DNA of 64,000 bases from Methyloversatilis discipulorum (GTDB lineage Bacteria > Pseudomonadota > Gammaproteobacteria > Burkholderiales > Rhodocyclaceae), in assembly GCF_018780585.1 (NCBI RefSeq), contig NZ_JADMJL010000010.1, positions 1 through 64,000 of the forward strand, read 5' to 3'. Position numbers and translations under genes: made by a program. Positions 34,150 through 43,741 of the stretch are shown here, in pieces (the first letter of the stretch is position 1; each line of letters starts with the position of its first letter). The notes beneath the pieces are model-generated. The model saw nothing but the letters and a program-made list of their open reading frames with translations. It was not told where the DNA came from and did no database searches.

Positions 34150-34680
34150 ATGATCGAAAAGATATTGTCCGCGCCCGGATCGGCGGCGGACTGGGCCGCC
34201 GTCCTGGTCGGCCTGGCCAACGCCGCCGTCGGCATCTGGATCGCCGTCAGCGTGAGCCGATTGACCAGGACCACCGAAAAGAACCAGAGCCTGCAGACCA
34301 TTTACGAGCAATGGATGCGCAAGAAGGAACTGAGCATCCAGGTGCCGGCGATTTCCGAACTGGATGCCGCGATGTACAGCCCGGGCGGTGCGTACACGCT
34401 GAAGAGCCAGCAGCAGCGCGTCTGGCTGGTGCTCATCATCGACATCCTGTTCAACTGCTATCTGGCGGCCAAGGACGGGCTCTATCCGCAGGATGTCTAT
34501 GAGGAGGACATGGAAGCCCACCTCGGCTCGATGCTGCGTTTCGACAGCGCGATGGTGGACGCCCTGATGCGCGAACGGGGCTACTGCGGCAAGGGTGTGG
34601 TGGGCGAGTTCTACGAGGAAGTGCAACGGATCAAGCAGCGAATCGAGGCCCGGAACGCGGCCCCACCGGCTCAGCCATAA
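34150..34680 (+). CDS. hypothetical protein with one N-terminal transmembrane helix
   Basis: 176 residues from the ATG at 34150, chosen because GGAG lies six bases upstream; an in-frame ATG at 34138 overlaps that site. One membrane helix at about 14-37 (WAAVLVGLANAAVGIWIAVSVS) precedes a soluble helical domain with YEQWMRKKELSIQ and QQQRVWLVLIIDILFNCYL. I recognise no family. Its last 10 bases overlap the convergent dioxygenase gene. It has normal composition for the region and no apparent partners. Confidence 0.7.
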   Translation: MIEKILSAPGSAADWAAVLVGLANAAVGIWIAVSVSRLTRTTEKNQSLQTIYEQWMRKKELSIQVPAISELDAAMYSPGGAYTLKSQQQRVWLVLIIDILFNCYLAAKDGLYPQDVYEEDMEAHLGSMLRFDSAMVDALMRERGYCGKGVVGEFYEEVQRIKQRIEARNAAPPAQP

Positions 34681-35462
34681 GCCCCGGCACACGCAAATAC
34701 GGCTTCGAGCATGACCCGGCGATCCGTCGTCGAAGGGATGTGCTTGTGCAGGCAGCGGCTGTCCCAGATGACCAGCGTGCCGGCCTTGCCGCGCAGCGGA
34801 ACCGGTGAGAGCTTGCGCCGGCGCATCAGCAGTTCGGCGCGGTAATGCGTCAGACAGCCGGCAAAGTGGTTCTCGATGCGGCCCGATATGGCGTCATACG
34901 ACGCCGCTTCGGTGTACCAGCTTGCAGCGCTGCGCCTTTCCACGCTGTAAAGCTCGTGCGCAAGCGGAACCCGCCAGAATCCCGTGGTGGAGTTCGGAAC
35001 CACCACCAGCGTCCCGTCGTCGTGACCGACATCGGTCAGATAGAGGAAGGCCTTGATGCGGTGCTTGAAACTGTCGATGTGAAAGAACTCGTCGAAAGCG
35101 CCGCGCGGTCCGTCCGCCAGCCTGACCTGGGCCCAGTCGCGCACCCGTTCAGCGCGCGCCCCCATGATGGTCTCGACCACGTCGCGAATGCGCGAGTCCT
35201 CGAAGAACGGCGCAAAAGCGGCCATCGACGACGCGTCGTGCAGTGAGCGCACCGACGGCGATTGCGGTTCAACCGTGAGCGCAGAGACCTCGGGTACGGC
35301 AGCACGCATTGCCGTCACCGTCCCGCTGTCGTACCAATCGTCGACGACACTGAAACCCTGCTCGACGACCTCGCGCGCCTGCCGGTTGGACAAGCTGCTC
35401 CGCGCCAGACGTGCATAGACGTGCTGGATTCGTGCGTACTCGAGCAGAAATTTCGTGGTCAT
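34671..35462 (-). CDS. phytanoyl-CoA dioxygenase (PhyH) family Fe(II)/2-oxoglutarate enzyme
   Basis: 263 residues with a double-stranded beta-helix. The iron ligands are H128-x-D130 in EFFHIDSFKHR and a distal His (H239 or H241) in DSRCLHKHIPST, with R248 placed to bind 2-oxoglutarate. FLYLTDVGHDDGTLVVVPNST is the usual PhyH strand. Hydroxylates an unknown small molecule, often a secondary metabolite or lipid. No biosynthetic genes are adjacent. The 3' end overlaps the convergent hypothetical gene by 10 bp. Confidence 0.88.
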   Translation of the reverse strand: MTTKFLLEYARIQHVYARLARSSLSNRQAREVVEQGFSVVDDWYDSGTVTAMRAAVPEVSALTVEPQSPSVRSLHDASSMAAFAPFFEDSRIRDVVETIMGARAERVRDWAQVRLADGPRGAFDEFFHIDSFKHRIKAFLYLTDVGHDDGTLVVVPNSTTGFWRVPLAHELYSVERRSAASWYTEAASYDAISGRIENHFAGCLTHYRAELLMRRRKLSPVPLRGKAGTLVIWDSRCLHKHIPSTTDRRVMLEAVFACAGAYG

Positions 35463-35932
35463 CTGATGCCGCCGAGCAGGGTATCGGTTGCCGACTCATG
35501 AATGCGGCTGGCGCCAGTATGAACCGACGCAGGACGACTGGCATCGGCCGAACTTGTGATCCCGGAGGCTTGCAAGGACATCGTCTCGATCTGCTGGGTG
35601 CGGTGCGGCACGGAAGACGGTGCGGGCCGGACACGACGCACAGGCCCGGCGCCGAAGCGCTTCCGAAGCGGGCCAAACTTGGCTGCTCCCCGATATCGCG
35701 AGGTCACGGTATATACGCTTGCTATTTCACCCTGGCGTGCAGGCATGCTGATCGCGGCGGACAATGCGCGCCCTGATCGCCGGCACAGCATCAACAGGTC
35801 GCCCATCGCTCCGACGGAAGTGCTGCGGGACGCGCAACCGCAGCGTTGACACCCCCGAAGATCTCTTTCCTCTCGTGCAGGCCGCTGCCCCAAGTCCTCT
35901 TTCCAGAACGTTTCTCCGACGAGCCATCCTTC
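35463..35932. other. intergenic region, no gene supported
   Basis: About 470 bp between two divergently transcribed genes. Open frames exist on both strands but lack ribosome-binding sites and have the Arg/Ala/Pro composition of antisense high-GC frames. An AT-richer patch (GGTATATACGCTTGCTATTTC near 35708-35728) may hold a promoter for either gene. A TTGACA at about 35846 has no convincing -10 partner. Confidence 0.45.
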
Positions 35933-36256
35933 ATGTACACCTCCACCTTCACCTTCGCCAAGGGCCAGTACGACGACGACTTCCACGCGCTGGACGCCAT
36001 CATCGCCGAGGTCGCCCGCGCCATTCCCGGCTACCTCGGCGAGGAAGCCTGGGAGAACGCCGAAACCGGGCTGATCTCGAACGTCTATTACTGGGATTCG
36101 ATGGACGCGCTGCAGGCACTGATGACTCACCCGGAGCACATCCGGGCGAAGCAGCTGCAGGCGCGCTGGCTCAAGGGCTATCAGGTGGTGATCGCGCAGG
36201 TGGTGCGCACCTATGGCGACAAGGGCATCCCGCATCCGCTCGCGTCGGTCACTTGA
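35933..36256 (+). CDS. antibiotic biosynthesis monooxygenase (ABM)-fold protein
   Basis: 107 residues from the ATG at 35933. A dimeric ferredoxin-like ABM barrel: strand YTSTFTFAKGQ, helix HALDAIIAEVARAIPGYLGEE, strand ISNVYYWDSMDALQALM, and THPEHIRAKQ with the conserved His. Members are heme-degrading or quinone monooxygenases, and many are of unknown function. Its stop codon lies within the FNR box that precedes ccoG, 117 bp upstream of that gene. Role unknown. Confidence 0.85.
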   Translation: MYTSTFTFAKGQYDDDFHALDAIIAEVARAIPGYLGEEAWENAETGLISNVYYWDSMDALQALMTHPEHIRAKQLQARWLKGYQVVIAQVVRTYGDKGIPHPLASVT

Positions 36257-36266
36257 TCCGCATCAA
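36253..36266. promoter_or_regulatory. perfect FNR/Anr (CRP-FNR) binding site upstream of ccoG
   Basis: TTGATCCGCATCAA matches the FNR consensus TTGAT-N4-ATCAA exactly. It overlaps the stop codon of the ABM gene and is 107 bp before the ccoG start, a plausible activator position. FNR control of cbb3 oxidase accessory genes is well known. Confidence 0.8.
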
Positions 36267-36373
36267 GGGGCGCGACGGATTCCATCTGTGCCCATATTGA
36301 TTCAACTCCGCTGAATCTGTCCCTGTTCGCCTGCGGCGGGTGTACTGCCGGCATCCCTTTCCGGAGCCTGCAG

Positions 36374-37765
36374 ATGAACACCGATACGACGCTGGCGGGA
36401 GGCGCGGTCCGCGCCGTGCCACTCACTTTCCATCCCCGCCCGGGCACCGTGCATGCACGTGCGGTATCCGGCCGTTTCAACAGCGGGCGCTGGGCCATGG
36501 TGTGGCTCACCCAGCTCGTGTTTTACGGTGGCGTGTGGCTCACCTGGCATGACGGCGATACGGTGCGGCCGGCGCTGTGGATGGACATTCCGCACGAGCG
36601 GCTCTATCTGTTCGATTGGGTACTGTGGCCGCAGGACGCGCTGCTGTTCGCCTTCGTGCTCATCGTCGCGGCGCTGGCGCTGTTCTTCGTGACCGCGCTG
36701 GCCGGACGGCTGTTCTGCGGCTTCGCCTGTCCGCAGACGGTGTACACGATGATGTTCACGTGGATCGAGGCGCGGCTCGAAGGCAAGCCTGCCGCACGCC
36801 GGGCGCTGGACGCGGCAGCCTGGGGTCCGCGCAAGGCGGCGATCAAGGGCGCCAAGCACGCGTTGTGGCTCGCGCTGGCGGCGTGGACCGCGATCACCTT
36901 CGTCGGCTACTTCACGCCGATCCGCGATCTGCTGCCGCGCGTCACCGCCTGGGACGTGGGCATGTGGGAAGGCTTCTGGCTGCTGTTCTACGCCGCCTTT
37001 ACCTATCTGCAGGCCGGCTTCGCGCGCGAATCGGTGTGCCAGCACATGTGCCCCTACTCGCGCTTCCAGGGCGTGATGACCGACGCACACACGCGGCAGG
37101 TCGGCTACGACAGGCTGCGCGGCGAGCCCCGGGCGCATGCGCGCAGCAGCGGCGCTGGCGACTGCGTGGATTGCACGATCTGCGTGCAGGTGTGCCCGAC
37201 CGGCATCGACATCCGCAACGGGGTGCAGTACGCCTGCATCAACTGCGGCCTGTGCGTCGATGCCTGCGATACGGTGATGGACAAGGTCGGCCGCGCCCGC
37301 GGCTTGATCCGCTACGCGTCCGAACCCGTGCTGTCCGGACGCGCCCCCACGGCGGTACAGCCACGCGTGAAGCTCTACGCCGCGCTGCTCTCCGTGTTCG
37401 CCGCGCTTGGCGTGTGGCAGATGGTGACCCGGCCCGAAGTGCGACTCGACGTGCTGCGCGACCGCGGTGTGCTGATGCGCGAAACGGCCGACGGCCGCAT
37501 CGAGAACGCCTACCTGCTGAAGGTCGCCAACCTGACGCGCAACGAGGTCGAGTACGTCGCACAGATCGATGGCGTGCCGGGTGCGACCATCGTCGGCAAC
37601 GACCGCCTGCGCGTCGCCCGGAACAGCGTCGCCAGCCTGAGACTGACCGTATCCGCGCCCGACGACGGCACGCTGCGTGGCGCGCAGCCGCTGGACATCG
37701 TGGTCGCCCGACTCGGGCGGCCGGACGAGAGCGCCAGCGAGCGCAGCCGCTTCCTGTTCCGGTAG
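36374..37765 (+). CDS. ccoG: cytochrome c oxidase accessory protein CcoG (FixG/RdxA)
   Basis: 463 residues. Five or so membrane helices; RLFCGFACPQTVYTMMF and QHMCPYSRFQGVM are the CcoG membrane cysteine motifs. Two ferredoxin-type cysteine clusters follow (CVDCTICVQVCPTG and CINCGLCVDAC), then a final helix and a periplasmic C-terminal Ig-like domain. The protein helps supply copper to cbb3-type cytochrome oxidase and is thought to be a Cu(II) reductase. The usual ccoNOPQ and ccoI/S neighbours are absent here, so this is a detached copy, with its own FNR site. Confidence 0.94.
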   Translation: MNTDTTLAGGAVRAVPLTFHPRPGTVHARAVSGRFNSGRWAMVWLTQLVFYGGVWLTWHDGDTVRPALWMDIPHERLYLFDWVLWPQDALLFAFVLIVAALALFFVTALAGRLFCGFACPQTVYTMMFTWIEARLEGKPAARRALDAAAWGPRKAAIKGAKHALWLALAAWTAITFVGYFTPIRDLLPRVTAWDVGMWEGFWLLFYAAFTYLQAGFARESVCQHMCPYSRFQGVMTDAHTRQVGYDRLRGEPRAHARSSGAGDCVDCTICVQVCPTGIDIRNGVQYACINCGLCVDACDTVMDKVGRARGLIRYASEPVLSGRAPTAVQPRVKLYAALLSVFAALGVWQMVTRPEVRLDVLRDRGVLMRETADGRIENAYLLKVANLTRNEVEYVAQIDGVPGATIVGNDRLRVARNSVASLRLTVSAPDDGTLRGAQPLDIVVARLGRPDESASERSRFLFR

Positions 37766-37809
37766 CGCCGGTTCCGCTCCAGTCGCCGAAGGCGAAAAAA
37801 CGCCCCGGT

Positions 37810-38439
37810 TCAGCGCTTCACGGCGCGCCGGCGCGTCGCCAGGAGTGCCAGTCCCGCACCGAACATCGCCCAGGTTTCCGGCTCCGGCACGGCCACGATG
37901 TGGGCGACGAAATACGCCGGACCGTTGTAGCCGGCGCTCCAGTCCGCGTAATAGGCCCAGATCGCTTCGGCGTCGGCCGAAATGCCCTGACGCTGACCCC
38001 AGATCTGCAGGCCGGCATTCGTTCCGAGACTCACGGGTGTCGCACCCGGCGCGCCGAAACCGCTTTCATTCACCGTCCAGTATGCGGTGCCGGTGCTGAG
38101 GGTCTGCTGGCCGTTGGCGAAACGGAAGCCTTCGCCGCTGATAGAGAAATCCGCGATGAACATGGCCGGACCGCTGAACACGTTACGCGCATGAATCAGC
38201 AGGTAGTAGTCCTGCCCCGCCGCCAACGCGACGCCCGAGAAGCTCTCGCTGGCCCCCCAGAGCGTGGTCTTGTCGCTGATGATCTCACCGGCATCGGCAA
38301 GCAGATCGGTGGACAGATAGACCGTTGCGTAATCGTCCGCCGTGTAGGAACCGGACAGGCTTGCCGCCTGCGCCGGAACAGCGGCGAAGATGGAGGCCAA
38401 CAGTCCCGCGGCAACGAATGCCCTGTTCGTCACGCTCAT
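37810..38439 (-). CDS. PEP-CTERM domain exported protein
   Basis: 209 residues. Signal peptide MSVTNRAFVAAGLLASIFAAVPAQA, a Thr/Ser/Gly/Ala-rich beta body, and a C-terminal sorting signal AVPEPETWAMFGAGLALLATRRRAVKR-type tail (VPEP at about 184, hydrophobic helix, Arg cluster), so it is processed by an exosortase. The body shows no known enzymatic motif; IHARNVFSGPAMFIADFSI suggests a beta-sandwich. Convergent with ccoG and without close partners. One of three PEP-CTERM proteins in the window. Confidence 0.87.
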   Translation of the reverse strand: MSVTNRAFVAAGLLASIFAAVPAQAASLSGSYTADDYATVYLSTDLLADAGEIISDKTTLWGASESFSGVALAAGQDYYLLIHARNVFSGPAMFIADFSISGEGFRFANGQQTLSTGTAYWTVNESGFGAPGATPVSLGTNAGLQIWGQRQGISADAEAIWAYYADWSAGYNGPAYFVAHIVAVPEPETWAMFGAGLALLATRRRAVKR

Positions 38440-38639
38440 TGATAGTGCTCCTCTGCTGGAAAGCCACGATACAACGGACCGCGAGCAAGAGCTGCACCAG
38501 TGCGGGTCCGACCGACGTCACTCTCTCGCAAAAGCAATGGCTTGCGTTCGCCACGCCCCATCAATGCCATTCCTCGGACAGGTCGGTGTAAAAGCAGCCG
38601 ACAGGCAGATGCCGCGACATGAACATCCGGGCTGCCGGC

Positions 38640-38706
38640 CACAGCCCCTGGCTCCGCCCGGGCACGCACCGCCCTCCAGCCCCTGCCCCCTAGTCCCTGG
38701 CCCCTG
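38640..38706. repeat. degenerate pyrimidine-rich direct repeat (CCCCTGGC/CCCTGCC)
   Basis: A strand-asymmetric stretch built of degenerate 7-8 bp units such as CCCCTGGCTC, CCCCTGCCCC, CCCTGGCCCC and TGCCCTC, just after the MocR gene stop. There is no coding potential. It may be a slippage-prone tract or part of a transcription terminator region. The 270-bp gap otherwise holds nothing recognisable. Confidence 0.5.
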
Positions 38707-38709
38707 CCC

Positions 38710-40101
38710 TCACATCACATTCGCATGCGGATGCATCGGGTGTTCCAGCGTGTCGGCGATCAGGCGCAGCGCGATGTCACAGTCCTCGCGCGACATCGGG
38801 CCGCCGAGGCAGACGCGCACGGCGTCCGGTGGCGTCCCGTCGGTGCTGAAGGCGGCGCTGGCGACGACGGCCACGCCCTGGGCGCGCAGGTTGGAGGCGA
38901 ACTCGACCATGGACCAGTCGGAGCTGAGCGGCAGCCAGAAGTGAAAGCTCTCCGGCTGCGCGCGCAGCGCGTGCCCGGCCAGCAGCCGCGCCGCTGACGC
39001 CTGGCGCGCCACCGATTCGGCGCGGATGGCCTGCAGCATGGCTTCGGCGGTGCCGTCGGTGATCCAGCGCGTGGCCAGCGCGGTGGTGATGGGCGAGCAC
39101 ATGACCGTGGTCGCGCGCAGTGCGCCGGCCAGCCGCTCGGCCTGGCGCGGCCCTGGCGCGTGCACGTAGGCGGCGCGCAGCCCGGCACCGAAGCACTTGG
39201 ACAGGCCACCGATGTAATAGGTGAGCGCCGGCGCAAGTGCGGCCAGCGGCGACGGCACCTCGGGCGGCAGCATGGCGTAGGCGTCGTCCTCGATGATGGG
39301 GATGGCGTAGCGCAGCGCGACGTCGGCCAGCGCCTCGCGCCGCGCACGGGTGACCGTGCCGGTGGTTGGATTCAGCAAGGTCGGGTTGCAGTACAGCGCC
39401 CGCGGCTTCAGCGTCTTGCAGGCGTGCTCGAAGGCGTCGGCGCTGGGGCCGTCGTCGTCGAGCGGCAGCGCATGCAGCTGCACGCCGAGCTGGGCGGCGA
39501 TAGCCTTGATGCCGGGATAGGTCAGCGACTCGACGCAGATCGTCTCGCCCGGCCGCGCCAGCAGCGACACCAGCGCGGTCAGCGCGCTGTGGATGCCCGG
39601 GCACACCAGCACGCGTTCGACCGCGCACAGCGGCAGTCGCTGGCGCAGCCAGTGCACGCCGGCGGCACGGTCTTCACGCGTGCCGCCGAAGTCCTGGTAG
39701 CGCAGCAGGTCGTTCCAGTCGGACTGCGCCATCAGCTGCGCCGCGCTGTCGCGCAGGTGGGCCAGCAGCGCCGGCTCCTGCGGTTCGGGCGGCAGGTTCA
39801 TCGTCATTTCGGCCGCACTGCCACCGCGCAGCGCCATGCCCGGCGTCGAGCCGCGGACGAAGGTGCCCATGCCGGCACGCGAGTCGATCAGCCCGCGCTT
39901 GCGCGCCTCGGCGTAACCACGCGCCACCGTCGTGTAGTTCAGTTCGAGCGTGTCGGCCAGATCGCGCAGCGCAGGCAGACGGTCGCGCGGAGTCAGCCGC
40001 CCGCTGCGCACGTCCTCGGCGATGAGGTCGGCAATCAGCAGATAGGCCGGCTTGTTGCTCGAACGGATGCGCTTGAGCCAGTGCTGCGAGGTCTTGTCCA
40101 T
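38710..40101 (-). CDS. MocR-type GntR/aminotransferase regulator at the end of the Nit1 cluster
   Basis: 463 residues. GntR winged helix at the N-terminus (LIAEDVRSGRLTPRDRLPALRDLADTLELNYTTVARGYAEA) joined to an aminotransferase-like domain with PLP lysine K302 in YIGGLSKCFGAGLRAAY, plus NPTLLNPTTGTVTR and IIEDDAYAMLP. It starts 10 bp after the LnmK-like gene on the same strand, so it is probably the last gene of the Nit1 transcript. It could sense the product or an amino-acid-like intermediate through PLP; that is inference. MocR genes are not a core Nit1 partner as far as I recall. Confidence 0.92.
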   Translation of the reverse strand: MDKTSQHWLKRIRSSNKPAYLLIADLIAEDVRSGRLTPRDRLPALRDLADTLELNYTTVARGYAEARKRGLIDSRAGMGTFVRGSTPGMALRGGSAAEMTMNLPPEPQEPALLAHLRDSAAQLMAQSDWNDLLRYQDFGGTREDRAAGVHWLRQRLPLCAVERVLVCPGIHSALTALVSLLARPGETICVESLTYPGIKAIAAQLGVQLHALPLDDDGPSADAFEHACKTLKPRALYCNPTLLNPTTGTVTRARREALADVALRYAIPIIEDDAYAMLPPEVPSPLAALAPALTYYIGGLSKCFGAGLRAAYVHAPGPRQAERLAGALRATTVMCSPITTALATRWITDGTAEAMLQAIRAESVARQASAARLLAGHALRAQPESFHFWLPLSSDWSMVEFASNLRAQGVAVVASAAFSTDGTPPDAVRVCLGGPMSREDCDIALRLIADTLEHPMHPHANVM

Positions 40102-40111
40102 CGGCGTCGGT

Positions 40112-40965
40112 TCAGGGCAGTCGTCGTTTGCGGGTGATCAGGTCGGCGATGCGCTCGCCGTCGGCACAGCGGCGCACGCGCCACCAGTGCGCGAACTCGG
40201 ACGTGTCGTCGCGCGCGGCGAGCAGTTCGACACGCACCGTCTCGCCGGGGTCGATGTTGCCGTAGAAATACAGTTCCCGCTCGGCGGTCAGCGCCGGGCA
40301 CAGCCCGAAGCAGGCCAGTTCGGCGCGGTCCGCCAGCGCCTGAAAGCTGGCGAAGTAAAGCAGGCCGGCACCGTTGAAATCGTTGTGCGGGCACGGCGTG
40401 ATGTCGACGGCGCGCAGCACGCTTCCACGTGCAGCCGGCTGCAGCCCCATGCGGGCGACGCCGTCGCCGGTGCGGAACAGCCGGGCGCGCGCCTGCAGCG
40501 ACAGCGCTGCATCGGTCAGCGTGCGGTCACCGCACTCCGCGCCTTCGACCGGCGCGCGCACGATGCTGCGGTTGCTGCCCGCGTCGCGCCGCACGAAGGC
40601 GGACAGCAGTTCGATGCGCGCCGCGCGCGTGTTGCCGGTGCGCAAGGTCTGCGCGCTGAAGTGCTGGGCGCGGCCGGGCGACACGGCACGTACCGTCAGC
40701 GAGAACGGCGCGTTCTCTGCCACGGCGTCGAGCCGCGCCTCGCGCAGATGCACCGCAGTCAGCGCCGCATAGCTCTTGCGACCGGCAGCGTCGACGAACT
40801 CCGGCAGCTGCATGCCCTGCGCGCGCGCGATCGCCATCCAGTGCAGATGGCCGCATTCCTTGAGCAGCCAGTTTTCCGCCAGACCATACAGTCCAAGCTG
40901 GGGCATGCCGGCGCAGTAGTGCTGCTGCAGCGCCGACGAAGACTGCAGGCGTTCGGCGCTGTCCA

Positions 40966-40972
<7 letters not shown>
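40112..40972 (-). CDS. LnmK-like double hot-dog protein (Pnap_2097-type biosynthesis protein)
   Basis: 286 residues, start at 40972 with GGAGG seven bases upstream, overlapping the oxidoreductase stop by 7 bp. The N-terminal [24 protein letters not shown] fits the LnmK family pattern (G-L-x-E-x-W-L-L, G-x-x-H-W); a second hot-dog unit begins near [27 protein letters not shown]. LnmK is a bifunctional acyltransferase/decarboxylase in leinamycin polyketide synthesis, and relatives occur in biosynthetic clusters. Its presence within the Nit1 operon suggests an acyl-CoA or acyl-carrier step. Assignment rests on recalled family pattern. Confidence 0.75.
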
Positions 40973-42243
<1,271 letters not shown>

Positions 42244-42262
42244 GGCGTTCTCCTTGCGGCGG

Positions 42263-42550
42263 TCATTCGTCGAAACTGACCAGTTCGATGTGGGTGTGCG
42301 GGTCGTCGCCCCAGCGGGCGGCGAGCTGTTCGAGGTCAGCCAGCTGGTCCATCGCGGCCGAACAGGCGAAGCCGTACTTCGCGCGTACCCGCTCGGAGGC
42401 GATATGCAGCGCCTCGCGCGCCGAAGCCATGAAGTCGGGCAGCGGATAGCGGGCGCCCGGCGCGAAGTAGTCCTTGATTACCAGCGATGGCGAGTAGCAG
42501 CGGGTTTCGGTCGCGTCCGGCCAGCGGACGGTGAAGTGCATGGCGGGCAT
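42263..42550 (-). CDS. nitG: MSMEG_0570 family small protein (Nit1 cluster)
   Basis: 95 residues. The sequence [20 protein letters not shown], then [17 protein letters not shown] and [20 protein letters not shown] is the recognised pattern of the MSMEG_0570 'nitrogen starvation response' family. Two Cys ([13 protein letters not shown]) are conserved in my recollection. No enzymatic fold is known. It is encoded 9 bp after the glycosyltransferase and 19 bp before the flavin oxidoreductase. The nitG symbol follows the order of the Pseudomonas nit1C operon as I recall it. Confidence 0.9.
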   Translation of the reverse strand: MPAMHFTVRWPDATETRCYSPSLVIKDYFAPGARYPLPDFMASAREALHIASERVRAKYGFACSAAMDQLADLEQLAARWGDDPHTHIELVSFDE

Positions 42551-42559
42551 GTGAAGTCC

Positions 42560-43741
42560 TCAGACGGTTTCGGTTTGGCGCGCCGGTGCGATGCACAGCG
42601 CGCGGTACAGGTCGACGTGGCGCGCGGCGCTGGCCGCCCAGCTGTAGCGACGGCACACAGCGGGCGGCGTACGCAGCAGTGCGGCGCGTGCGGGATCGAG
42701 TGCGTGCCGCATCGCCTGCGCGATCGAAGCGGTGTCGAGCGGGTCGGCCCAGCTCGCGGTGTCGTCGTCCAGGTATTCGGTGAACGGTGCGATACGCGAG
42801 GCGACCACCGGCGTGCCGCTGGCCAGCGCCTCCAGCACGACCAGACCGAAGCCCTCGCGCGTGGAGGCCATCACCAGCACGTCGGCGAGACGGAACAGCG
42901 ACGGCATGTCGGCGTCGTCGAGCGCGCCGGTGATGACGACGTCGCCCCCCTCCCCGGCGCTCAGGCCGCTGGCGTACACATCGTCGCGGAAGGCCTGCGC
43001 GTAGTCGGCGTGATCGAGCAGGCTGGCGCCGCCTGCGATCAGCAGCTGTGCCTGCGGCAACGACGGCTTGAGCAGGGCGAAGGCCTGCAGCACGCGGCGC
43101 GTGTTCTTGCGCGCCTCGATGCCGCCGACAGCGAGGAGAATCGGGCCGCCGCGCAGGCCGAGGCGCTGCGCCAGTGCGCCGTCACGCGCATCCGGCGTGC
43201 TCGTGTAGCGCACCAGATCGACGCCGTTGTTCACGCAGTGCGCCTGCACGCCCAGATCGTCCTGCAAGGCTTGCTGCCACAGCCGGCTCACGCACAGCAC
43301 CGCGCGCGCAGCCAGCACGCCACGCGTCTGCCAGGCGGCGAGCTGCGGGTCGGCGAACGGGTCGAGGTGATGCACGGTGCGCACGAAGCCGGCGATCCGT
43401 CCACGCTGCTGCAGCGTGGCGAGCGCATTCGCACCGAGGCCGTCCTGCGCGTGCAGCACGTCGAACGTCGCGGGTTCGAGACGCGGCGAGAGGTGGTCGA
43501 CGAAGGCGGCGATGCGTGAGCGAGCCATGCCGACGACGTCGCGCGCGGCGGCAGCGACCGGCACCGGCTCGAAGCGGCAGTCGATGGCGCGGAACAGGCG
43601 CTGGCCACCGGCGGCCGGCGCGAACACCGTCACGTCGTGGCCCTGTGCATGCAGCGCCTGCGCCAGCTCGATCGTATGCACGACGCCGCCGCGCGGATTG
43701 ACCGAGTGCGTCAGCAGGCCGATGCGCAGCGGCTCAGACAT
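42560..43741 (-). CDS. MSMEG_0565 family GT-B glycosyltransferase (Nit1 cluster)
   Basis: 393 residues. Family 4-like GT-B enzyme: N-terminal IGLLTHSVNPRGGVVHTIELAQALHAQGHDV, and the C-terminal nucleotide-sugar site with LLAVGGIEARKNTRRVLQAFALL, VLVMASTREGFGLVVLEALASGTPVVASRI-type EX7E region. It adds a sugar from an NDP-sugar to an acceptor. It overlaps the AIR-synthase-like gene by 8 bp, so it is part of the cluster. A glycosyl step in a Nit1 pathway would imply a secreted or stored glycosylated product; this is inference. Confidence 0.92.
   Translation of the reverse strand: MSEPLRIGLLTHSVNPRGGVVHTIELAQALHAQGHDVTVFAPAAGGQRLFRAIDCRFEPVPVAAAARDVVGMARSRIAAFVDHLSPRLEPATFDVLHAQDGLGANALATLQQRGRIAGFVRTVHHLDPFADPQLAAWQTRGVLAARAVLCVSRLWQQALQDDLGVQAHCVNNGVDLVRYTSTPDARDGALAQRLGLRGGPILLAVGGIEARKNTRRVLQAFALLKPSLPQAQLLIAGGASLLDHADYAQAFRDDVYASGLSAGEGGDVVITGALDDADMPSLFRLADVLVMASTREGFGLVVLEALASGTPVVASRIAPFTEYLDDDTASWADPLDTASIAQAMRHALDPARAALLRTPPAVCRRYSWAASAARHVDLYRALCIAPARQTETV

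Noticed and set aside
36293-36312. Second FNR-like half-site (TTGATTCAAC) before ccoG
   Set aside because: It lacks the second half ATCAA at the right spacing; only the site at 36253 is complete.
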